NCBI GenBank assembly: GCA_021783515.1
Contig: JAJXTV010000002.1
Span: 62,001 to 126,000 of the forward strand
Direction of reading: 5' to 3'
Length of the DNA: 64,000 bases
Origin: Nitrospirota bacterium
GTDB lineage: Bacteria; Nitrospirota; Thermodesulfovibrionia; Thermodesulfovibrionales; UBA6898
How positions within the stretch are numbered: position 1 is the first letter of the stretch; each line of letters begins with the position of its first letter. Both the position numbers and the translations under genes were made by a program. This document shows, one piece after another, positions 20,314 to 28,854 of the stretch. The notes beneath the pieces are model-generated. The model did no database searches and had not been told where the DNA came from. It saw nothing but the letters and a program-made list of their open reading frames with translations.

Positions 20314-20627
20314 GAGACGAGGGGTATAGTTCGGGTTCGGTGCTGTTGTCGTTTCTTTTGGGCGGGATGGTCGGAGCGGGGCTTGCGCTCCTGCTTGCGC
20401 CCCAGTCGGGGGAGGAGACGAGAAAGAGGATCAGGGAATTTGCCGAGGATACGAAGGAAAAGGCCGCCGGCTACGTCGACAAGACGAAGGATAAGATCAC
20501 GTCATACGTCGACGACGGGAAGGAGTTTTACGAACAGAAGAAATCGCTGGTAAAGTCCGCGATCGATGCCGGCAAAGAGGCGTACGAAAAAGAGAAGGAG
20601 AGGCTTTCCCGGGAAGAGAATGCATGA
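20310..20627 (+). CDS. YtxH domain protein
   Basis: SVLLSFLLGGMVGAGLALLLAPQSGEETRKRIREFAEDTKEKAAGYVDKTKDK. Confidence 0.85.
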   Translation: MRDEGYSSGSVLLSFLLGGMVGAGLALLLAPQSGEETRKRIREFAEDTKEKAAGYVDKTKDKITSYVDDGKEFYEQKKSLVKSAIDAGKEAYEKEKERLSREENA

Positions 20628-20967
20628 GGTTTCGATAGCCGCGAACCTTATCGAGATAGTCTCGGAGCAGTGCAGAAAGGGCGGTTACCTCAGGATAGAA
20701 TCGATCAATCTGAAGCTCGGCAGGGCGTCCGGCATTATGCCGGACGCCCTCCTTTTTGCCTTCGACGCGATGAAGACGGACTCCCCCGCAAGGGACGCCG
20801 TCCTGATGGTAGAGGAGGTGCCGGTCTCGGGCAGATGCGGCGGCTGCGGCGGGACTTTTACCGTGCAGGAGGAATACGTCCTTCACTGTCCGCTCTGCGG
20901 CGGCGGATCGTTTCAGATCGTCGGAGGACGGGAACTGGATATTGTCGATATGGAGGTCTCGGAATGA
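20620..20967 (+). CDS. hypA: hydrogenase nickel incorporation protein HypA
   Basis: MHEVSIAANLIEIVSEQ...CGGCGGTF...CPLCGG zinc-binding cysteines. Confidence 0.95.
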   Translation: MHEVSIAANLIEIVSEQCRKGGYLRIESINLKLGRASGIMPDALLFAFDAMKTDSPARDAVLMVEEVPVSGRCGGCGGTFTVQEEYVLHCPLCGGGSFQIVGGRELDIVDMEVSE

Positions 20968-21611
20968 AGGTGAAGGTGGCAACGAAGATCCTCGAGGCGA
21001 ACGACAGGATCGCGGCGGAAAACAGGAAGATATTCGACGGGGCGGGCGTGTTCGTGGTCAACCTCATGAGCGGGCCGGGGGCCGGCAAGACCTCGCTGCT
21101 CGAACGGACGCTGGCGGCGAAGGGCGGACTGAGGGTCGGCGTCGTCGAGGGGGACATCGCGGGCAGCGATGATGCCGAGAGGATAGAGAAATACGGCGCG
21201 CCGGTCGTGCAGATCAATACCGGCGGCGCCTGCCATCTCGACGCCAATATGATCTCGGACGTATTGGGGGACCTTCCGCTCGACGAGCTCGATGTCCTCT
21301 TTATCGAGAACGTGGGGAACCTCGTCTGTCCTGCGGAGTTCAAGGTCGGCGAGGACATGAAGGTGATGCTTCTGAGCGTGGCGGAAGGGCATGACAAGCC
21401 GCTTAAATACCCTTTGATGTTCCAGGAATCAGCCGCGCTCATCCTGAACAAGATCGACCTGCTCCCCTATACGGACGTCGACGTGGGCAAGATCAGGAAG
21501 GACGCGCAGTCGCTCAATCCGGGGCTCAGGATCTTCGAGGTGTCGTGCAGGACGGGGGCAGGCATAGACGAATGGGTGGCCTGGCTCGGCAGGGAGGCAG
21601 AGAAGAGTTAG
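20964..21611 (+). CDS. hypB: hydrogenase nickel incorporation GTPase HypB
   Basis: VNLMSGPGAGKTSLLERTL Walker A, VVEGDIAGSDDAERI, NTGGACHLDANM, IENVGNLVCPAEF; ATGA overlap with hypA. Confidence 0.96.
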   Translation: MKVKVATKILEANDRIAAENRKIFDGAGVFVVNLMSGPGAGKTSLLERTLAAKGGLRVGVVEGDIAGSDDAERIEKYGAPVVQINTGGACHLDANMISDVLGDLPLDELDVLFIENVGNLVCPAEFKVGEDMKVMLLSVAEGHDKPLKYPLMFQESAALILNKIDLLPYTDVDVGKIRKDAQSLNPGLRIFEVSCRTGAGIDEWVAWLGREAEKS

Positions 21612-21637
21612 GGAGTAAATCGCGATCGCTTTCCCTG

Positions 21638-22117
21638 CTACTGAAACCCGAGCTTCTTCAGGACGATTCCGAAATATTTGTTGATCGGGTTCGATCTTCC
21701 GAAAAAAGACAAAAGCGGCTCCTTTCTGTTGCCGAGAGCGGCCAGTTCGGCACGGATGTCGCTGTTTTCCTCGTGGCCGAGACCGTCGTGGAGGACCTTT
21801 ACCGCGTCTTCCTTGTTGCCTGACAATAGATAGACCCTTCCGAGGTTCAGATAATGGACCGGGTTATGCGGGTCCCGCCGCAAGGCCTCCTTGCAGAGCG
21901 AGAGCGCCTTTTCGATGTCTCCTCCTGCCCTGGCAGTGCAGTATCCGAGGAAGGAACCGGCAATGGGGCTTTCGGACATCGTATGGGCGCGCTCGAAAAG
22001 AGTGAGCGCCGCCCCCTCGTCGCCGTCGCGGAGGGCCGTCATCCCGCTGTTTATCAGGGAAAGATTGAGTTCCTCCCTGAGGTCTTTGCCTGTTTCCGTG
22101 CCGTCCGTTGCGTTCAT
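21638..22117 (-). CDS. TPR repeat protein with RSNPINKY C-terminal tail
   Basis: VHYLNLGRVYLLSGNKEDAVKVLHDGL; tail GNRKEPLLSFFGRSNPINKYFGIVLKKLGFQ. Confidence 0.8.
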   Translation of the reverse strand: MNATDGTETGKDLREELNLSLINSGMTALRDGDEGAALTLFERAHTMSESPIAGSFLGYCTARAGGDIEKALSLCKEALRRDPHNPVHYLNLGRVYLLSGNKEDAVKVLHDGLGHEENSDIRAELAALGNRKEPLLSFFGRSNPINKYFGIVLKKLGFQ

Positions 22118-22192
22118 GGATCACCTGCCTGCTTTTTATTCCGATTATATCAGACGCCGCGAAAATGTAAAGGCATCGATGGGATCAAGGAT

Positions 22193-22732
22193 TCAGACCT
22201 CGAGAAGAAAACTGTCCCTCCGGTGGAAGTCCGGCTTCGGGCCCGGGTGCGCCAGCGCCCAGTAGGTGAGGCTGCCGTCGGCCAGCCTGACGACCGCCGC
22301 GACACCCGCCTGCAGCTTCTCGCCCCTCCCGATGAGCGCGGAAAGATCGGCCTCGAGGGAGACGACCAGTGAATCCCGGCGGACGTCGGCAGCGAACGGC
22401 AGCGCAGTCAGGGCCTGCTCCTCCCGCATGCCGCGCCGGTACGACTCGAAACAATAGACGTTCCAGAGGCCCGAGGGCGAGAGGTTGAACTCCCAGTAGC
22501 GGTCGGAATGTTCCGGGCCGAGAAACAGCTCGAAACAGGTCTCCTCCCACAGGCGGTCCCTGCGCGCGGGCATCTCCGCGGCTGCCGTAAATATGAACTG
22601 CGGCCGCTGCCCCCGGAGCTCGTAGCGCACCGAGAGTGTGTCGGCGCTTCGCTCCGCGCTGCCCGTGATCCCGACCGCCGGCGGAAGATCCGCCGCCGCA
22701 AACGGCCTCAGAACGAACCCGGTCCGTCTCAC
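22193..22732 (-). CDS. DOMON/CBM9-like domain protein
   Basis: RRDRLWEETCFELFLGPEHSDRYWEFNLSPSGLWNVYCFESYRRGM. Confidence 0.65.
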   Translation of the reverse strand: MRRTGFVLRPFAAADLPPAVGITGSAERSADTLSVRYELRGQRPQFIFTAAAEMPARRDRLWEETCFELFLGPEHSDRYWEFNLSPSGLWNVYCFESYRRGMREEQALTALPFAADVRRDSLVVSLEADLSALIGRGEKLQAGVAAVVRLADGSLTYWALAHPGPKPDFHRRDSFLLEV

Positions 22733-23826
22733 AACAGGTCCCCGACGATCGCCCTGATCGTCGCCTCTTGCGACTCGATGCTCGCGGCGAGCCTGAACTG
22801 CACCAGCGCCCTCGCAAGATTGTGCCCCGGTCGCCTGACCTTGAAATACGCGTCATCCTCCAGATGGTCGGTGAAGAACCTCAGGCCGAGTTCGAAGGCG
22901 ATAAGCCGGACCGCATCGGGGATACAGGCGATGTCGCTGCGGCTGAGGAACCGCTTCGCCTCGGAGAAATATCCGCGGAGCACGGCGCGGCAGATGTCGG
23001 GATCGAAGCGGACCCTTTCCCATTCTTCGGTCTCCTCTCCCAGTGGGTTGCAGGCCGAACGAAGGCAATCGCCGATGTCGTAGTGGACAAGCCCCGGCTT
23101 GACCGTATCGAGGTCGATCACGCCGACGGCGCGGCCGGTAATATTGTCCATCATGATGTTGTCTGTCTTGGGGTCTCCATGAACGGGACGGAGGAGAAGA
23201 AGCCCCTTTTCTTTTGCATCTTCGAGGACCCGTGCGAACGATGTCCGGTCTTTTATGAACGCCTCGCAATGCCGCTCTTCGGCCGATCCCGGGGGGGTGC
23301 GCGCCGCCAGGACTTCGGAATAACGGCGCAGGTAGCGGGGCGTGATGTGGAAGCCCGGGAGCGTATCAGCCAGCCTCCCCGGGGGCAGGTCGCTCAGGAG
23401 GGCATGGAACATCCCGAGACCGTATCCGACCTCTCTTGCATGCGCGTCGTCGGTGAGACTGCCGAAAGACCTGCACCCCTCGAGAAACGTGATACCTCGC
23501 CAGAACGATCCGTCCGCTCCGGTCAGATAGTCCCGCCCGTCCCGTGTCCGGATCAGCCGAGGGATCTCCCATCTTGCGCCGTCGCCTGCCGCCCTTTCCT
23601 TCAGGCGGCGGTCCATGTGGTCGGTTGCGGTGCGGATATTCTGCATGACAAGCCGGGGATCGGCGAAGACGCGGGGATTGATCCGCTGCAGCACGAAATG
23701 CGGCTCCGCCGGGGCGTCCGTCGTCACGAGGAAGGTGTCGTTGATATTGCCGCTGCCCAACTCGCAGATATCTGCGATTCCGGCCTGCCGGCTGAAGTGC
23801 TCCGCTATAGGATAGAGATCTTCCAT
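22729..23826 (-). CDS. aminoglycoside phosphotransferase-like sugar/amine kinase
   Basis: HFVLQRINPRVFADP..., VHGDPKTDNIMMDNITGRAVGVIDLDTVKPGLVHYDIGD (APH catalytic and metal motifs). Confidence 0.85.
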   Translation of the reverse strand: MEDLYPIAEHFSRQAGIADICELGSGNINDTFLVTTDAPAEPHFVLQRINPRVFADPRLVMQNIRTATDHMDRRLKERAAGDGARWEIPRLIRTRDGRDYLTGADGSFWRGITFLEGCRSFGSLTDDAHAREVGYGLGMFHALLSDLPPGRLADTLPGFHITPRYLRRYSEVLAARTPPGSAEERHCEAFIKDRTSFARVLEDAKEKGLLLLRPVHGDPKTDNIMMDNITGRAVGVIDLDTVKPGLVHYDIGDCLRSACNPLGEETEEWERVRFDPDICRAVLRGYFSEAKRFLSRSDIACIPDAVRLIAFELGLRFFTDHLEDDAYFKVRRPGHNLARALVQFRLAASIESQEATIRAIVGDLL

Positions 23827-24000
23827 ATGGTTTCTTTGCGCCCCTCTGTGAACGGCCGCCGTTTCCGCGATGATGAAAATATATTAATCAGACCTTAATG
23901 GTTTTTTAATGATCGGGCCGTATACTGAAACTAACAAAAGCTCCCTCCTTTTAGCCCTGGCCCCCCCGGGGCTTCTTTTTGTCTTCTCCCCGGCTGCGGG

Positions 24001-25116
24001 TCAGAGCGTCCGCTTGAACGTCAGGATCGAAAGGGTCATCATGACGGCGGTGAAGCCGGCGAGAAAGGCGAGGTCGCCGGAAATGGCGGCGAACCCCGCG
24101 TTCTTGAAGAGGACCGATTTCAGCGCGTCGACGGCATAGGCCTCAGGGTTGAACTTTGCAAACGACTTGAGCCAGCCGGGGAAACTCGCCACGGGGTAGA
24201 CCGCTCCGCTCGGGAAGAAGAGAATGACGTTGAGAAAGCCGCTCAGTATCCCGACGATCCTCGGATGTCCCACCCTTCCCAGGATGAGAAACATCAGGCT
24301 CAGCAGGCAGAGCGTCGTCAGGACGATGATGACGAAGAGGGAGACGCATTGATGGAGGCCCCTCGAAACGGGTATCCCCGTGATCAGTATGCTCACCACG
24401 AAGATCAGGGAGGCGATCAGGGTCGTGATCGACAGCCCGCTTATGATCAGCCCCGAGACGATATGGCTCTTCGACAGCGGTGTCAGGAGATAGCTCTCGT
24501 CGATGCCCATGAAGCGGTCCATCACGAGGTTGAAGGCGCCGGTCGTGAGGGTCCCCAGGAATATCGCCATGATCACGACCCCCGGCACGAGCGACTGATA
24601 ATAGTCTACCTTTGGGTACAGATTGATGTCCCTGAGCAGGACCTCGCCCGTCTTCTCCCGGATCGGCACATATTCCCCGTGGATCGCCCCGAGGGAGGCG
24701 TTGATGAGGTTCCTGATCATCTCGGAAGAGATGCCGTCGGTGTTGTCGAGGAAGAGTCCGACATCGGGCCTGCCGCTCATCGTCATTCTCCGGTCCAAAT
24801 CTTCCGGTATGATGAGCGCGGCCTTGTATCTGCCCTCCCTCACCCCCCGGACGGCGTCGCCGTCGTCTTTCAGGAAGAAGAGGCGGAAGGTCTGCGGCCC
24901 TGCCGCGATCGCCGTCAGGTTTTCGACGATGCGCTTGGCAAAGGGGCCTGTGTCGTGGCTGACGACGGCGACCGGGAGGGCCGTGAGCTTCCCCTGAAAG
25001 GAGTTGCCGAGTATCAGGAGATAGATGATCGGCATCAGGATGCTCATCGCGAGCACCACCGGGTTCCGCCTGAATTTCTTCAGGTCCCTCTCTATAACGG
25101 CAAGCAGTCGTATCAT
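24001..25116 (-). CDS. ABC-2 type transporter permease
   Basis: VIERDLKKFRRNPVVLAMSILMPIIYLLILG, six hydrophobic segments, LMFLILGRVGHPRIVGILSGFLNVILFFPSGAVYP. Confidence 0.9.
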   Translation of the reverse strand: MIRLLAVIERDLKKFRRNPVVLAMSILMPIIYLLILGNSFQGKLTALPVAVVSHDTGPFAKRIVENLTAIAAGPQTFRLFFLKDDGDAVRGVREGRYKAALIIPEDLDRRMTMSGRPDVGLFLDNTDGISSEMIRNLINASLGAIHGEYVPIREKTGEVLLRDINLYPKVDYYQSLVPGVVIMAIFLGTLTTGAFNLVMDRFMGIDESYLLTPLSKSHIVSGLIISGLSITTLIASLIFVVSILITGIPVSRGLHQCVSLFVIIVLTTLCLLSLMFLILGRVGHPRIVGILSGFLNVILFFPSGAVYPVASFPGWLKSFAKFNPEAYAVDALKSVLFKNAGFAAISGDLAFLAGFTAVMMTLSILTFKRTL

Positions 25117-25135
25117 TGCGTTGTCACTCTTCTTC

Positions 25136-26161
25136 TCATCGTCCGAATTTCTGCGGGATGCCCGCCCCGACGAAGAAGCTCACCTTCTTCGCCTCTTCCT
25201 CCCGTATCGACTTTCCCGTATAGTGGATGAAGACGTCCTCGAGCGACTGCTCGTGGACCGTGGCGGAGAGGATCTTTCCGCCGGCCTTTCTCACCTCGTC
25301 GATCAGGACCGGAAGGTTTTTCGCACCGCTGTCGACAGAGACCCTCAGCGAACCGTCCTCCGCCTTGACCTTGTGCACGAACGGCGATCCTTCGATCTTC
25401 TCCGCAATCTCACCCGCCGGTCCGTCCAGCGAAAGCGATATGACGTCGTTGCCCGGTATCTGCGCCTTCAGTTCGGCCGGGCTTCCCATGGCGATGATCT
25501 TTCCGGTATCGATGATCGCCACCCTGCCGCAGAGAGCCTCGGCCTCTTCCATATAATGCGTCGTGAGAAATATCGTCATCGAGTCGCCGCCGATGAGTTT
25601 CTCGAGGAAGCTCCATACGACCCGCCTCGACTGCGGGTCGAGGCCTATCGTCGGCTCGTCGAGAAAGAGCAGTTCCGGCCTGTGGACGAGGACGCGCGCG
25701 ATCTCGAGCCTCCTGCGCATTCCGCCGGAGTAGGTGGCGACGAGGTCCTTCGCCCGGGCGGTAAGCCCCACCATTTCGAGAAGGTACGCGATCCGCTCTT
25801 TTCTTTCCCTGGAACGTATTCCGTAGAACCTGCCGTAGAGATCCATGTTTTCGTACGCCGTCAGGTCGAGGTCGCTCGTCATCGCCTGAGGGACAACGCC
25901 GATATGTTCCCGCACTTCGGCGGGGTCCTTTGTCACGTCGCAGCAGGAAACGACGGCGTGTCCGGACGTCGGCTTCAGAAGGGTGGTGAGCATCCTGATG
26001 AGCGTCGTCTTCCCCGCGCCGTTGGGCCCCAGGAAACCGAAGAAATCGCCCTTTTCCACCTCGAAGCTCACGTGGTCGACTGCGGTCAACTCGCCGAATG
26101 TCTTCGTGATGTCCGAGACGGTGATTGCCTTGCTGTCGGACAATATGGGCTTACCCTCCAT
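25136..26161 (-). CDS. ABC transporter ATP-binding protein (DrrA-like)
   Basis: GFLGPNGAGKTTLIRML Walker A, TYSGGMRRRLEIARVLVHRPELLFLDEPTIGLDPQSR; start placed at MEGKPIL rather than the far upstream frame start. Confidence 0.92.
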   Translation of the reverse strand: MEGKPILSDSKAITVSDITKTFGELTAVDHVSFEVEKGDFFGFLGPNGAGKTTLIRMLTTLLKPTSGHAVVSCCDVTKDPAEVREHIGVVPQAMTSDLDLTAYENMDLYGRFYGIRSRERKERIAYLLEMVGLTARAKDLVATYSGGMRRRLEIARVLVHRPELLFLDEPTIGLDPQSRRVVWSFLEKLIGGDSMTIFLTTHYMEEAEALCGRVAIIDTGKIIAMGSPAELKAQIPGNDVISLSLDGPAGEIAEKIEGSPFVHKVKAEDGSLRVSVDSGAKNLPVLIDEVRKAGGKILSATVHEQSLEDVFIHYTGKSIREEEAKKVSFFVGAGIPQKFGR

Positions 26162-26406
26162 ACTCACAGGCCAAAAATTAGCCGCCGGCTTCAGCCCCGG
26201 CGGTGTCGTTAAATTCTCTGCTGGGTGTTTCGCTTTGATTATTATATATAGTTGCGGAGCTCCCTGACAATGCAGGGACGGGTTTTCGCGATCATGCAGC
26301 GGTCCCGCGGCTTCGGATGCCTTAAGGAATCGCCCCAAAAAGGCCTTTCGGACCGACCTGCCCGCCTTCGGGGTGATATTGATGAAGCCGGAGGTAAATT
26401 CTCCGG

Positions 26407-26436
26407 TTGACAGGGCCTCCCCCCCGGTGATATAAA
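26407..26436 (+). promoter_or_regulatory. sigma70-like promoter upstream of the dCache gene
   Basis: TTGACA - 18 nt - TATAAA. Confidence 0.5.
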
Positions 26437-26686
26437 GACTTAACCCTATCATTGCGTGCCGGAGGAAGAGCGACCTTTAAATCCTTTGATCTCCTCTGCG
26501 GTACGCCTGCAGGGAAACTCAGGCAGGGAATGAATAGTGTCAGCCGCTCTCCGGAGAGCTCGCTGTTCATTTAAGGAAGCGCGGCAAACGTTTTTCGGGC
26601 TGGTGTTCCCGCCTCTGCGGCGATATCTATGCCGCTGGAGCGCAGGGAGAGAAGAGCAGTTCGGCCGCAATAACAAGGAGCGCGAC

Positions 26687-28645
26687 ATGAAACGCAACAG
26701 GACGTTAGCAAAGATCATCGGCATCTCGCTTCTCAGTCTTTCATTGGCCTTCGGGCCCGGCAGTGCGTCGGTCCCGGCGGCGGAGTCGCCGACTGCGACT
26801 GTCGGAGTCCGGGATTTGCGCCTTTTCCTGAACTCCTTTGTTTCGCTCGGAGAGGGACATATCGGGAGCGCCCTGCGCGGTCTGAGGGTCATTTCTCTTA
26901 CGGAAGAGGCGAAGAGTGGAGAGTGGCAACGAATGCGGGGACTGCTTGCCGAATTCGGCAAGAGCGGCATAAAGGCTGCCACCGTATGGTTTGTGCGGCC
27001 TGACGGCTCCTATTATACCGCCGAAAAAGGCGCGACAGACCAGAACCTCCGGGAACGCCCCTATTTCCCGAAGCTCATGGCGGGAGAGGACGTCATGGGC
27101 GAACTCGTCGTCAGCAAGTCCACCGGAAGGCGGACCGCGGTTGTGGCGGTCCCGGTAAAGAAGGAAGGAAAGGTGGTCGGCGCGGTCGGGGCATCCCTCT
27201 CGGTGGTCGAAATAAGCCGGATGCTCGATCAGGAAATGGGGCTGCCGCAGAACATCTTCTTCTACGCCCTCGACAAACAGGGACAGACCGCTCTTCACAG
27301 GATATCGACGCTGCTCTTCGCCTATCCCTCCGACATGGGGAGCAAGAGCCTTGCGAAGACCGTCGATGTCATGCTCTCCACCCCGGAGGGGGAGGTCACC
27401 TATGATTTCTACGGCGAGCGGTCGGTGGTCTTCAGGAAATCCCCGCTGACCGGATGGGTATTCGCGGTCGGCATCGTCACCGGAAGGCCGGGCCGGCCGG
27501 GGGCGGACCCTCCTCCGGCGCTGCTTCATTTGCAGAACGGCATCGCGGCGGAGCTCGACAAATTGGACCGGGACCTTGCCGGGGTAGCAGCCGCAATGTC
27601 GGGAAAGGATATCGCGGCCGCCGGGAGGAGGAAGATGTTCGAAGAGCTCTGCGGGTCCTATCCCTATGCCGTGGACTGTGCGCTGGTCGACCGAAACGGC
27701 AAGATCGCGATCGTCGAGCCGGCCGGCTACCGGGAGTACGAGGGTAGGGACATAAGCGGGCAGGAACAGGTTGTCCGGCTCCGGAAGACAGGCAAGCCGG
27801 TCCTGAGCAATGTCTTCAGGTCGGTCGAAGGCTTCGATGCGGTCGACCTCGAGCATCCCGTCTTTTCCGGCGGCGAATTCGAAGGTTCGGTGAGCGTGCT
27901 CATCAGGCCGGAATCTCTCTTTGCGTATGTCCTCGAACCCCTTCTTCGGGGCGGACCGGTCGAGGCGTTCGCGATGCAGACGAATGGGAGGATCCTCTAC
28001 GACCAGGACAGGGCAGAGGTGGGAAGGATGCTCTTCGAGGACCCGATGTACAAACCTTTTCCCCAGCTTGTTGCGGTCGGGACGATGATCTGCAGGGAGA
28101 AGACCGGCTCAGGCAGCTATGAATTCAGGCAGGCAGGTTCCGGCAGGATGGTAACGAAGGACGCGTACTGGACCACGATCGGGCTTCACGGGACCGACTG
28201 GCGTCTTGTCGTGATGCACGTCAGGCCGCAGGAGGAAGCCGTGTGGGGCGAAGGGATATCCGAAACGGACCCGGCTGCGGCGCTCAAGGCGCTGGCGAAC
28301 GATGACGGACTGAAGAAGGCCTGCGGCCGCGGCGACGATGCGGCGGTCGGCGCACTATTGCGGAGGTTCTATGCGGAGCACCCGGGGCCCTACTCCGTGC
28401 AGTGGCTCGACGCAGACGGCGTCAACCGCTACGGCTACCCCGAGGAAAACAGCCTGATCAATTACGACATGAAGGGCTCGAAGGTGGACTCGGCGGGGCC
28501 GATGCTCAGGGCACTTTCCGGGGAAAAAGAGAGCGCCTTCGTTAGTCCTCTTGTCGAGGGAAAGACAGGCGCTTTCCTTATGGAGCCGGTGTATAACGGT
28601 CGGGAATACCTCGGAATGGTGTACACGATCGTGTTAAAGAAATAA
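26687..28645 (+). CDS. secreted/periplasmic dCache-type sensory domain protein without a recognisable output domain
   Basis: Signal peptide, then repeated PDC/Cache-like segments (AATVWFVRPDGSYYTAEKGATDQNLRERPYF; GRILYDQDRAEVGRMLFEDPMY; MVTKDAYWTTIGLHGTDWRLVVMHV). Confidence 0.75.
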   Translation: MKRNRTLAKIIGISLLSLSLAFGPGSASVPAAESPTATVGVRDLRLFLNSFVSLGEGHIGSALRGLRVISLTEEAKSGEWQRMRGLLAEFGKSGIKAATVWFVRPDGSYYTAEKGATDQNLRERPYFPKLMAGEDVMGELVVSKSTGRRTAVVAVPVKKEGKVVGAVGASLSVVEISRMLDQEMGLPQNIFFYALDKQGQTALHRISTLLFAYPSDMGSKSLAKTVDVMLSTPEGEVTYDFYGERSVVFRKSPLTGWVFAVGIVTGRPGRPGADPPPALLHLQNGIAAELDKLDRDLAGVAAAMSGKDIAAAGRRKMFEELCGSYPYAVDCALVDRNGKIAIVEPAGYREYEGRDISGQEQVVRLRKTGKPVLSNVFRSVEGFDAVDLEHPVFSGGEFEGSVSVLIRPESLFAYVLEPLLRGGPVEAFAMQTNGRILYDQDRAEVGRMLFEDPMYKPFPQLVAVGTMICREKTGSGSYEFRQAGSGRMVTKDAYWTTIGLHGTDWRLVVMHVRPQEEAVWGEGISETDPAAALKALANDDGLKKACGRGDDAAVGALLRRFYAEHPGPYSVQWLDADGVNRYGYPEENSLINYDMKGSKVDSAGPMLRALSGEKESAFVSPLVEGKTGAFLMEPVYNGREYLGMVYTIVLKK

Positions 28646-28854
28646 TTACATTGGCGCAAGCCCTGCAGCGCGACGAGCGGATATCGTCGACGCTGGACTC
28701 CCGCTCCGCCATGCGGCTGCTCATTGTCCCGTCCTTTTTTCCGGTAGATTTTCGCACGCGGCGGCGATATACTTTCAACGGGGCAGGCGCAGCTCCTCAG
28801 CGGGCAGGAGAGAGGGAAAGTCAATCCGGCTGACGGACATTCGGGAGAAATGAG

